Notes under the pieces: generated by a model
Databases searched by the model: none
Told to the model about the DNA's origin: nothing
The model's input: the letters and a program-made list of their open reading frames with translations, nothing else
Made by a program: the position numbers and the translations under genes
Assembly: GCA_021826605.1 (NCBI GenBank)
Contig: JAKAZF010000233.1
Span: 1 to 5,475 of the forward strand
DNA from: Planctomycetota bacterium
Lineage (GTDB): Bacteria > Planctomycetota > Phycisphaerae > WQYP01
Direction: 5' to 3'
DNA: 5,475 nt
Shown: positions 1 to 5,475 of the stretch, one piece after another
Numbering within the stretch: the first letter of the stretch is position 1
Layout of the letters: the number at the start of each line of letters is the position of its first letter

Positions 1-110
1 TGATGACTGACTGCGGTAAACGGTTATTTATTTTGGTACTGGGCCTAAGTCGTATTCAGGCCTGCAAAAAAATAGCCGTTTTGCACCGCTTCGCTTGCTC
101 AAGGCGGGGT

Positions 111-128
111 TTGTGAATAACATCACAA
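111..128. promoter_or_regulatory. Candidate CRP/FNR-family operator (perfect palindrome)
   Basis: The sequence TTGTGA-ATAACA-TCACAA is a perfect inverted repeat with 6-base arms and a 6-base spacer. It contains the full TGTGA-N6-TCACA core known for CRP (cAMP receptor protein) and several related regulators in other phyla. It differs from the FNR core TTGAT-N4-ATCAA. It lies about 128 bases upstream of the chosen nuoD start, in non-coding sequence, which suits transcriptional control of this operon. Its left arm, TTGTGA, also resembles a -35 box, but no good -10 sits 16-18 bases downstream, so activation and repression cannot be told apart. The palindrome is seen directly; the regulator is inferred and is not in the window. 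Confidence 0.5.
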
Positions 129-149
129 GGTAGTAAGTCAGGGGTTAAG

Positions 150-164
150 GGCCTGTTGCAGGCC
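150..164 (+). other. GC-rich hairpin in the nuoD leader
   Basis: GGCCTG (150-155), loop TTG, CAGGCC (159-164) forms a perfect 6-bp stem. No run of T follows (the next bases are GCCCGGGCC), so it is not a typical intrinsic terminator. The right arm, with three more bases, is also complementary to 59-67 (GGCCTGCAA), so two mutually exclusive pairings are possible. A role in mRNA structure or processing is only a possibility. Confidence 0.3.
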
Positions 165-245
165 GCCCGGGCCTTGCCCAGCGGATAACGCTGCGCCAGG
201 CTGATGCTGTGCTGGAGTTTTGGACATGCCATACACAATGGAAAA

Positions 246-250
246 GGGAG
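246..250 (+). promoter_or_regulatory. Ribosome binding site deciding the nuoD start
   Basis: GGGAG, preceded by four A, lies 5 bases before ATG 256 and supports that start. A competing GGAG at 214-217 lies 8 bases before ATG 226, in the same frame, and would add ten residues (MPYTMEKGVS). The choice of 256 is therefore a preference, not a proof. Confidence 0.5.
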
Positions 251-255
251 TCTCC

Positions 256-1506
256 ATGCTGATGGATGACCCCATGACAACCCCTCAACTTTCTGATAAT
301 TCCAACCTTTGGACCCTGAATTTCGGCCCCCAGCATCCGGCCACGCATACCGTGATCCGTCTGGTGATGGAAATTGACGGCGAGCGGGTGGTTAAAGTCG
401 TTCCCATCATCGGATATCTGCACAGCGGCTTTGAAAAAAACGCGGAAGTGCTGGATTTCAATCAGTACATGACCATCGTCAATCGCATGGATTATCTGGC
501 TCCCATGGGCAATGAAATGGCATGGATTCGCGCGGTTGAAATGCTTTTTGGTGTGGACCCCACGCCCCGGTGTAAAGTTTATCGTACAATCCTTGGTGAG
601 TTGGCCCGCATTCAAAGCCATCTGCTGTGTGTGGGAGCCGCCGCGTTGGACCTTGGCGGATTTACGGCGTTTCTCTTCGGATTTAATGAACGCGAACGTG
701 TTTACGATATTATGGAATATGTCACCGGTTCACGCTTCCATACCAGTTGGAACCGCGTGGGCGGCGTGATGAAAGATGCGGACGACAATGTATTTCGTCC
801 GCTGGTAAAAGCGTTTATTAATGAATCCCTGCCGCGGGCCATTGACGATGTTGAAAAACTCCTCAATCGTCTCCGCATCTTCATTGACCGTACCCAGGGT
901 ATCGGCATTATTTCCCGTGAAGAAGCCATTAACTGGAGCCTCAGCGGCCCTCTGGCCCGAGCCAGCGGCGTCATGCGGGATGTCCGTAAGGATGACCCCT
1001 ATTTCTGCTTCCAGGATAATTGGGACGGCAAAGGCGCACCGGCGGTAAAATTCAAAGTCCCCATCATGAAAACCGGCGATGTTCTGGCACGCTATCTGGT
1101 GCGGCTTGAAGAAATGAAACAATCCATTGAAATCATCCGGCAACTCATTGACGATATTCCCAGTGGCCCGATCAATGTCAGCCCGGAAGGAAAAGAAATT
1201 CTCCCCCCGAAATCGCAAGTGCATGGCTCCATCGAAGGGCTTATTCAACATTTTGAACTGGTGATGACCAACCGCGGATTTAAGCCCCCAGTCGGTGAAG
1301 TTTATGCGTGCAGTGAAACCGCCAATGGGGAACAGGGATATTATATTGTCAGCGATGGCGGAAAAAATCCGTGGCGGGCGCGGTGCCGTCCGCCGTCTTT
1401 CATCCATTTAAGTGTGCTGCCCAAGATGATGGAAGGCCACACCCTTTCAGATGTGGTGGCGGTTTTGGGATCGTTGAATATCATTGCCGCTGAATTGGAT
1501 CGTTAA
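256..1506 (+). CDS. nuoD: NADH-quinone oxidoreductase subunit D (49 kDa-type subunit)
   Basis: NuoD is a cytoplasmic peripheral-arm subunit of complex I. With NuoB and membrane NuoH it forms the quinone pocket where electrons leave the Fe-S chain. The fold is that of the NiFe-hydrogenase large subunit without the nickel cysteines. From ATG 256 the protein is 416 residues, normal for unfused NuoD. The signature GPQHPATHTVIRL is at residues 24-36, with His31 in the place of the quinone-binding histidine; Tyr80 in NRMDYL matches the quinone-binding tyrosine. GYLHSGFEK follows the usual GYLHxGxEK form. SGPLARASG near 230 with the following RKDDPY, and GYYIVSDGG followed by PPSF, are further family blocks. 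The protein ends in GSLNIIAAELDR, the usual C-terminal Asp-Arg. Alternative in-frame starts are ATG 226, 238 and 262 and TTG 220. NuoC is separate here, unlike the fused NuoCD of enterobacteria, and is not visible. The nuoE start follows 14 nt after the stop. Confidence 0.97.
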   Translation: MLMDDPMTTPQLSDNSNLWTLNFGPQHPATHTVIRLVMEIDGERVVKVVPIIGYLHSGFEKNAEVLDFNQYMTIVNRMDYLAPMGNEMAWIRAVEMLFGVDPTPRCKVYRTILGELARIQSHLLCVGAAALDLGGFTAFLFGFNERERVYDIMEYVTGSRFHTSWNRVGGVMKDADDNVFRPLVKAFINESLPRAIDDVEKLLNRLRIFIDRTQGIGIISREEAINWSLSGPLARASGVMRDVRKDDPYFCFQDNWDGKGAPAVKFKVPIMKTGDVLARYLVRLEEMKQSIEIIRQLIDDIPSGPINVSPEGKEILPPKSQVHGSIEGLIQHFELVMTNRGFKPPVGEVYACSETANGEQGYYIVSDGGKNPWRARCRPPSFIHLSVLPKMMEGHTLSDVVAVLGSLNIIAAELDR

Positions 1507-1520
1507 ACGCAAGGAATGTT

Positions 1521-2069
1521 ATGGCCTGGATTGTTGAAGACCGCCTGAAGCAGTACCAACCCACGCGCAGTGAGCCGTACCTCACTGCTGAAATTAGATC
1601 GCATATTGAACAAAAATATTTCCCGCGCTATCCGAGGAAGCAGGCGGCACTGTTGCCGCTCTTCCACACGATCATGCACACCTATGGCTACATCGCGCCG
1701 CAGGCCATCGATGAAGCAGCGGGTTTTCTGGAAATTTCCCGGGCCGAAGTTCAGGACGCGGTCACGTTTTATGAGGAATTCCGCCTCCAGGAGTCGGGAA
1801 AATATGTTGTCAACGTATGCCGGTCTATTTCCTGTGAGCTTTGCGGTCACCAGGCGGTTCTGGATAAAATTCGCGAGGTGTTTGGCATTGAGCCGGGTGA
1901 AACCACCGACGATAATAAATTTACGGTTTTTGAAGTTGAATGCCTGGGTGCCTGCGAACAGGCTCCATGTGCCTTGGTCAATGAAGATCTGCACGGCTGC
2001 ATCAAGCCCGAGGCACTGGTAAAGCATTTGCAGGCCTTACCTGATCATCCCGCCGAAGTGCGGCACTGA
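1521..2069 (+). CDS. nuoE: NADH-quinone oxidoreductase subunit E (24 kDa-type, 2Fe-2S)
   Basis: NuoE is part of the NADH dehydrogenase module. It holds the [2Fe-2S] cluster N1a, which lies close to FMN on NuoF but off the main electron path. The 182-residue product has the usual layout: an N-terminal helical part (about 25-90, including RKQAALLPLFHTI and VTFYEEF) and a C-terminal thioredoxin-like ferredoxin domain. The cluster ligands fit the family pattern Cx4C and Cx3C: Cys100 and Cys105 (VCRSISC), Cys141 and Cys145 (ECLGAC). Cys108 and Cys150 are extra cysteines near the ligands. ATG 1521 is chosen because AAGGA at 1511-1515 lies 5 bases upstream and the protein then begins at the expected length. 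It lies 14 nt after nuoD, which supports cotranscription, and 68 nt before nuoF. Confidence 0.97.
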   Translation: MAWIVEDRLKQYQPTRSEPYLTAEIRSHIEQKYFPRYPRKQAALLPLFHTIMHTYGYIAPQAIDEAAGFLEISRAEVQDAVTFYEEFRLQESGKYVVNVCRSISCELCGHQAVLDKIREVFGIEPGETTDDNKFTVFEVECLGACEQAPCALVNEDLHGCIKPEALVKHLQALPDHPAEVRH

Positions 2070-2137
2070 TTCAGTTGCGCCATGCGGTTAAAAGCGGTCG
2101 GAAAGCTGATCGGCTGTTGTAGTGAAAGGTTTAATTT

Positions 2138-3454
2138 ATGGCATTTGCCGGCCCAGTCCTGCTTAAGCGTATTCCGGATGATCCCGCTAAGCGCAAACTT
2201 ATCAACATGGATCAATATATCGCTACCGGCGGTTATGAATCTCTCCGTAAAGCGCAGAGCATGACGCCGGACCAGATTATCCAACTGGTCATCGACTCCA
2301 ATTTGCGGGGGCGGGGGGGGGCAGGCTTTCCCTGTGGTTCCAAATGGAAGTTTTTACCCAAAGATATTCACCCGCGCTATCTGGCGGTTAATTTTGACGA
2401 GTCTGAACCCGGCACCTTTAAAGACCGTTACCTGACCGATTATGATCCGCATATTCTGCTGGAAGGCATCGCCATTGCAGCCTATGCCAATCGCATTTCC
2501 GTCAGCTACATTTATATCCGTGGTGAATATCACCTCGAAGCCAAAATTCTGGAAAAGGCGCTGGAAGAAGCGTATGCCAAATTATTCTTCGGCCAGAAAA
2601 TTCCCGGTACAGATATCGTCCATAACTGCTATGTGCATCGGGGAGCCGGAGCGTACATTTGTGGGGAGGAAACCGGACTGCTGGAATCCCTGGAAGGTAA
2701 ACGCGGATGGCCGCGCATCAAGCCGCCATTCCCTGCCATTGCCGGGGCCTTTGCCAAACCAACCATTATTAATAACGTGGAAACTTTAGCCTGCCTGCCG
2801 TACATCATTGAATACGGTGCGGACTGGTTCAAATCCATGGGGACGCCCTCTTCCACCGGGCCGAAGCTTTTTGGTGTCAGCGGATTGGTTCATAAGCCGG
2901 GCGTTTACGAAGAAGAGCTGGGCATTAAAATGTCCACACTCATTGAAAAATATGCCGGCGGGGTCAAGGGTGGAAAATACCGCGCAGCAATTCCCGGCGG
3001 CGTGTCCATGGGGGTGCTTGGCACGGATCAATATGACGCGGAACTTGATTTTGATATTGGAAAAAAATACAACGTGCTGGGCCTGGGAACCGCCGGTGTG
3101 ATTGTCATGACTGACAAAACCGATCTGGTGGTGATGCTGCGGAATATTATTCGCTTCTTTGCCCATGAAAGCTGCGGGCAATGCACGCCCTGTCGGGAAG
3201 GTACGGCCTGGATGCACAAAATGCTCAATCGTATTGTGGCCGGCTACGGCAAGCCGCGTGACTTTGACATGCTGATGGAAGTTGGCTTAAGTATGGGATC
3301 CATGCCGGGCACGACCATTTGCGGTCTGGCGGACGGTGCTAACTGGGCGGTGCGGACGTTCCTTCAAAAATTCCCGGAAGATTTCAAAGCCCGGATAAAA
3401 TCTGATCATGTGCAAGGTGTAACGCTGGATGCGCAGGCCGCCGCAGCGGTGTAA
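2138..3454 (+). CDS. nuoF: NADH-quinone oxidoreductase subunit F (51 kDa-type, FMN and 4Fe-4S)
   Basis: NuoF is the catalytic NADH-oxidising subunit: it binds NADH and FMN and passes electrons to the [4Fe-4S] cluster N3. The 438-residue length is normal. The glycine-rich FMN loop RGRGGAGFPCGSKW is at 57-70. NFDESEPGTFKDR (85-97) is the nucleotide-binding block, usually NADExEPG; Phe86 replaces the common alanine. GAGAYICGEETGLLESLEG (169-187) is the second signature, with Gly180 where Ala is usual. N3 ligands are Cys346, Cys349 and Cys352 (SCGQCTPCREG) and Cys395 (TTICGL), close to the E. coli spacing. ATG 2138 is preceded by AAAGG ending at 2129, 8 bases away. The 68-nt gap from nuoE has no clear structure. 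The FMN loop is encoded across a G5-C-G9 tract, noted separately. Confidence 0.97.
   Translation: MAFAGPVLLKRIPDDPAKRKLINMDQYIATGGYESLRKAQSMTPDQIIQLVIDSNLRGRGGAGFPCGSKWKFLPKDIHPRYLAVNFDESEPGTFKDRYLTDYDPHILLEGIAIAAYANRISVSYIYIRGEYHLEAKILEKALEEAYAKLFFGQKIPGTDIVHNCYVHRGAGAYICGEETGLLESLEGKRGWPRIKPPFPAIAGAFAKPTIINNVETLACLPYIIEYGADWFKSMGTPSSTGPKLFGVSGLVHKPGVYEEELGIKMSTLIEKYAGGVKGGKYRAAIPGGVSMGVLGTDQYDAELDFDIGKKYNVLGLGTAGVIVMTDKTDLVVMLRNIIRFFAHESCGQCTPCREGTAWMHKMLNRIVAGYGKPRDFDMLMEVGLSMGSMPGTTICGLADGANWAVRTFLQKFPEDFKARIKSDHVQGVTLDAQAAAAV
2307..2321 (+). repeat. G5-C-G9 homopolymer tract inside nuoF
   Basis: Five G (2307-2311), one C and nine G (2313-2321) encode Arg57-Gly58-Arg59-Gly60-Gly61-Ala62 of the FMN-binding loop, using GGG for each of these three glycines although GGC and GGT are also used in the gene. 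The reading frame is intact as given. Runs of this length are prone to slippage in replication and in sequencing. Confidence 0.9.
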
Positions 3455-3461
3455 AAATTAA

Positions 3462-3503
3462 TCCCGCGGGAAGCGGGGAAACCGGTCCGCAAATAACTGC
3501 GGG
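3462..3503 (+). other. Two tandem hairpins in the nuoF-nuoG gap
   Basis: The 74-nt gap holds two small perfect stems: CCCGC (3463-3467) with GCGGG (3473-3477) around a GGGAA loop, and CCGCA (3487-3491) with TGCGG (3498-3502) around an AATAAC loop. CCCGC 3463-3467 could instead pair with GCGGG 3499-3503, giving a competing fold. TCCCGCGGGA at 3462-3471 is also a 10-base palindrome. There is no following T run, so termination between nuoF and nuoG is unlikely. An effect on mRNA stability or translation is possible but unproven. Confidence 0.35.
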
Positions 3504-3528
3504 CACAAAGCTATAAGGTGTAATTTCT

Positions 3529-5154
3529 ATGCCCACAATGGACGTTGACGGAAAAAAAATTGCCTGGGAAGGCAAAAAAATGATTCTCCAGGCCTGCCTC
3601 GATGCCGGCACCGAGATACCTCATTATTGCTATCATCAGGGCCTTTCAATTGTGGCAAGCTGCCGGATTTGTCTGGTGGAAATTGAATCGCCCGATCCCA
3701 AGGACCCGGCGAAACTGGTCAAAGTTCCCAAACTTGTGCCAAGCTGCCAGACCCCTGCCGTGGATGGCATGAAGGTCCATAGTGCGTCGCCCAAGGCCCT
3801 GGCCAATCAGAAAGCGGTGATGGAATTTCTGTTGCTGAATCATCCGCTGGATTGCCCCGTGTGCGATCAGGCCGGCGAATGCGGTCTGCAGGATTACAGC
3901 TACCAGTATGGCCGGTCGGAAAGCCGCTTTGAAGAAGATAAAGCTAAAAAGCCAAAAAAAGACATCGGCAAGCATGTGATGCTATACAGCGACCGCTGCA
4001 TCATGTGTACGCGCTGCGTGCGGTTCACGCGGGAAATTTCCGGCACCGGTGAATTGGCCGTGTTCGGTCGCGGCCATCGCGAGGAAATTGACGTATTTCA
4101 AGGCCAATCCCTGGATAATCCGCTTTCCGGTAATGTCATTGACATTTGCCCGGTTGGCGCGTTGCTGGATAAAGATTTCCTGTTTACACAGCGTGTATGG
4201 TTTTTGAAAAAGACGCCCAGCATTTCGCCCTTTTCCAGCGGCGGGGAAAATATTTCCATTGAGCACAATCAGGGACGTGTTTATCGTATCAAGCCCCGCT
4301 TCAATGCCGATGTCAACAAATGGTGGATTTCCGATGACATCCGTTACGGTTGGGATTTTGTCCATACCAATCGCCTGCAGACTCCGGCGGCCAAAGGTGT
4401 GCCGCAGGAATTATCAGCCTCCCAGAGCATTGGACAACTTGATCAGGCGATGAAAAAGGCCGCTATGACACCCGGGGCTACCCTGCTGGTTCTCAACGCC
4501 GGTGATTCAACCGAAGAAATGTTCCTGGCTGCCCAATGGATTCGTCGCCTGGATCCGCAGGCGTGGCTGACATTGGCCGAGCCGAAAGTTGACGGGCAGG
4601 ATCAGGTTTTCAAAAATCCGACAACAGGTGCGGTAACCTATACGCTGCGCGCGGAAAAGGCACCTAATCGGCGGGGTGCCCAGAAGGTACTGGCCCAGTT
4701 GGGAGGTAATGTCTGCAAACTCGCGGATGTACAGGACAAAATTAAAGTCGGGCAAATCAAAGCGGCTCTGGTACTGGCTGACCCCTTTGGCCATGCTGAT
4801 GCATCATCACAAACCGCCCTGGCGGGCGTGGAAACGCTCGTGGTATTAAGCACGCGCCCGGACGGTCTGGTTTCGCAGGCATCCCTGGCGTTGCCGGTAT
4901 GCACGTGGGCGGAAAAGTCCGGTGTTTTTGAAAATCATTCCGGGCTGATCCAGGCCTTCAGGCAAGCCATTGCTCCGCTGGAAAATACCCGGTCCGCAGG
5001 CAGCATTTTCTGGGATTTAATGGACCTGGCCGGAACGTATGATCCCGCCGCCGTGCGACGGATGATGTCCGAATTGGGCTTGGCGGAATACGCCGCCGTG
5101 ACGCTGCCGGAACAGCATGAAAAAATTGAGTTAATGCAGTTCACAGACTTGTAA
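3529..5154 (+). CDS. nuoG: NADH-quinone oxidoreductase subunit G (75 kDa-type), short, without N7 cluster ligands
   Basis: NuoG relays electrons from the NADH module toward NuoI and NuoB in the cytoplasmic arm. Domains in order: a ferredoxin-like [2Fe-2S] domain with N1b ligands Cys34, Cys45, Cys48 and Cys73; a His(Cys)3 segment for N5 with His105, Cys109, Cys112 and Cys118 (HPLDCPVCDQAGEC); a [4Fe-4S] segment for N4 with Cys157, Cys160, Cys163 and Cys207; then a reduced molybdopterin-oxidoreductase-like domain from about 217 to the end. In that domain the N7 pattern CxxCxxxCx27C of E. coli-type NuoG is kept in spacing but reads Ser233, Ser236, Glu240, Ser268, so N7 cannot be bound in the usual way. 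WAEKSGVFENHSG near 460-472 still matches the family. The length of 541 is well below E. coli NuoG (about 900). ATG 3529 has AAGGTG at 3515-3520 upstream; ATG 3538 is a less likely start. Confidence 0.95.
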   Translation: MPTMDVDGKKIAWEGKKMILQACLDAGTEIPHYCYHQGLSIVASCRICLVEIESPDPKDPAKLVKVPKLVPSCQTPAVDGMKVHSASPKALANQKAVMEFLLLNHPLDCPVCDQAGECGLQDYSYQYGRSESRFEEDKAKKPKKDIGKHVMLYSDRCIMCTRCVRFTREISGTGELAVFGRGHREEIDVFQGQSLDNPLSGNVIDICPVGALLDKDFLFTQRVWFLKKTPSISPFSSGGENISIEHNQGRVYRIKPRFNADVNKWWISDDIRYGWDFVHTNRLQTPAAKGVPQELSASQSIGQLDQAMKKAAMTPGATLLVLNAGDSTEEMFLAAQWIRRLDPQAWLTLAEPKVDGQDQVFKNPTTGAVTYTLRAEKAPNRRGAQKVLAQLGGNVCKLADVQDKIKVGQIKAALVLADPFGHADASSQTALAGVETLVVLSTRPDGLVSQASLALPVCTWAEKSGVFENHSGLIQAFRQAIAPLENTRSAGSIFWDLMDLAGTYDPAAVRRMMSELGLAEYAAVTLPEQHEKIELMQFTDL

Positions 5155-5163
5155 TATTCATTC

Positions 5164-5170
5164 GGTGGAG
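5164..5170 (+). promoter_or_regulatory. Strong ribosome binding site for the downstream kinase gene
   Basis: GGTGGAG lies 5 bases before ATG 5176 and fixes that start. It falls in the 21-nt gap after the nuoG stop, where there is no room for a separate promoter or a terminator, so the next gene is probably translated from the nuo transcript. Confidence 0.7.
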
Positions 5171-5175
5171 AAATT

Positions 5176-5475
5176 ATGGCGGAAACAACACGTGCGGCAA
5201 TATGTCTTGCGGTGTCCAGTAAACTCTCCAAGGCGGACGTTGCGTCCATCGGCGCGGTCATCGGCCTGGATGGTTTTGTTGATGAAATTGCGCAGGTTGT
5301 CGATAAACGCGCAAGCGCCGGCGAGTTTGATCGCCTAGCTACCATTGAAGGATTCGCCAACCGCATCCGCGAGGCCAGCGGGCAAAGCGCCAATATTGAA
5401 GTCGTTGTAAAATTGCAGAAGCTTGGCGGCAACGGCCCGATTATGGCCAACGCTCTGGCCTCCATCGGCCTGGGT
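5176..5475 (+). CDS. PfkB/ribokinase-family kinase, N-terminal part (runs off the window)
   Basis: The frame is open for 100 codons to the right edge with no stop, so the gene is incomplete. The visible part fits the N-terminus of the PfkB (ribokinase-like) family, whose members phosphorylate sugars or nucleosides with ATP. IGLDGFVDEI at about 29-38 resembles the first beta strand and substrate-binding Asp region, and KLGGNGPIMANALASIGLG at 82-100 matches the first PfkB signature (the GGN...A..LA.LG type). The ATP-binding and catalytic DTxGAGD motif would lie downstream and is not visible. The substrate cannot be named. There is no signal peptide; a cytoplasmic enzyme is expected. It sits 21 nt after nuoG with a strong ribosome binding site, in the place usually held by nuoH or nuoI. 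It is not a known complex I subunit, and its link to respiration is positional only. Confidence 0.75.
   Translation, partial: MAETTRAAICLAVSSKLSKADVASIGAVIGLDGFVDEIAQVVDKRASAGEFDRLATIEGFANRIREASGQSANIEVVVKLQKLGGNGPIMANALASIGLG

Larger units (their letters stand above)
1..255. other. Leader / intergenic region upstream of nuoD
   Basis: No supportable gene lies here. Stops occur at once in two forward frames (TGA at 1-3 and 4-6; TGA at 8-10), so the last codons of an upstream gene, possibly nuoC, could end within the first ten bases; this cannot be shown from so little sequence. The third forward frame is open from 3 to 116 (37 codons), but its translation resembles nothing I recognise and it lacks an in-window ribosome binding site. 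The stretch contains a CRP-type palindrome (111-128), a GC-rich hairpin (150-164), and a 9-base inverted pair, GGCCTGCAA at 59-67 and TTGCAGGCC at 156-164. No convincing sigma-70 promoter pair was found; GATAAC at 184-189 is a weak -10-like match without a good -35. The length is unusual, because nuoC and nuoD are usually adjacent or fused. Confidence 0.6.

Noticed and set aside
86..107. Possible hairpin CCGCTT / AAGGCGG
   Set aside because: Needs a bulge, has a 9-base loop and no following T run, so it is too weak to call a terminator for an upstream gene.
3..116. Short forward open frame of 37 codons at the left edge
   Set aside because: No visible ribosome binding site, no recognisable similarity, odd composition, and it ends inside the CRP-like palindrome. 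It could be the tail of an upstream gene, but nothing supports this.
56..280. Reverse-strand open frame of 74 codons over the leader and the nuoD start
   Set aside because: It overlaps the nuoD start, has no recognisable motif, and its start lies inside nuoD; most likely chance.
730..1407. Reverse-strand open frame of 225 codons inside nuoD
   Set aside because: Lies antisense to a strongly conserved gene with clear NuoD motifs; the translation shows no family features and is explained as a shadow.
1834..1855. TGTGA ... TCAC pair in nuoE resembling a CRP site
   Set aside because: The half-sites are 9 bases apart, not 6, the second is imperfect, and it lies within coding sequence.
1503..2027. 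Reverse-strand open frame of 174 codons covering nuoE
   Set aside because: Antisense to nuoE, which has all four N1a ligands in the right pattern; the reverse product is not recognisable.
2082..2264. Small forward open frame starting in the nuoE-nuoF gap
   Set aside because: It mostly overlaps nuoF in another frame and has no family features; ATG 2138 in the nuoF frame is well supported.
4935..5465. Reverse-strand open frame of 176 codons across the nuoG end and the kinase start
   Set aside because: It spans the junction of two convincing forward genes, is low-complexity (Ala/Ser/Arg rich) and has no recognisable domain.

Overview
The window is a stretch of a bacterial respiratory complex I (NADH:quinone oxidoreductase, type I) operon, with all recognised genes on the + strand. 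In order it holds a leader region (1-255), nuoD, nuoE, nuoF, nuoG and the first 100 codons of a PfkB/ribokinase-family sugar or nucleoside kinase that runs off the right edge. Every gene has a recognisable Shine-Dalgarno sequence. Gaps between genes are 14, 68, 74 and 21 nt, and no oligo-U-tailed intrinsic terminator is visible between them, so one polycistronic transcript is the simplest reading.

Functionally, NuoE, NuoF and NuoG form the peripheral-arm electron input. NuoF takes a hydride from NADH onto FMN and passes electrons to cluster N3; NuoE carries the off-path cluster N1a; NuoG carries N1b, N4 and N5. NuoD forms, with NuoB and NuoC (not in the window), the connecting module where quinone is reduced. 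Ligand residues for N1a, N1b, N3, N4 and N5 are all present. The one clear departure is in NuoG: all four cysteine positions of the N7 cluster are replaced (Ser, Ser, Glu, Ser) while their spacing is kept, and the molybdopterin-oxidoreductase-like C-terminal half is short (541 residues in total).

The leader of about 245 bases before nuoD has no supportable gene. It holds a perfect 18-bp palindrome, TTGTGA-N6-TCACAA (111-128), which matches the classic CRP-type operator core TGTGA-N6-TCACA, and a GC-rich hairpin (150-164).

The organism is a Gram-negative-type bacterium with roughly balanced base composition. NuoD motif wording (GPQHPATHT and a GSLNIIAAELDR end), a NuoG without N7 and the style of the downstream PfkB protein (GLDGFVDEI, GGNGPIMANAL) remind me of the Planctomycetota-Verrucomicrobiota-Lentisphaerota group. 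That placement is recollection and inference, not a search result. Overall this is mostly ordinary core metabolism. The points worth checking are the N7 loss, the CRP-like palindrome, and the kinase in the place where nuoH would normally follow nuoG. I see no evidence of a wholly new biological system.
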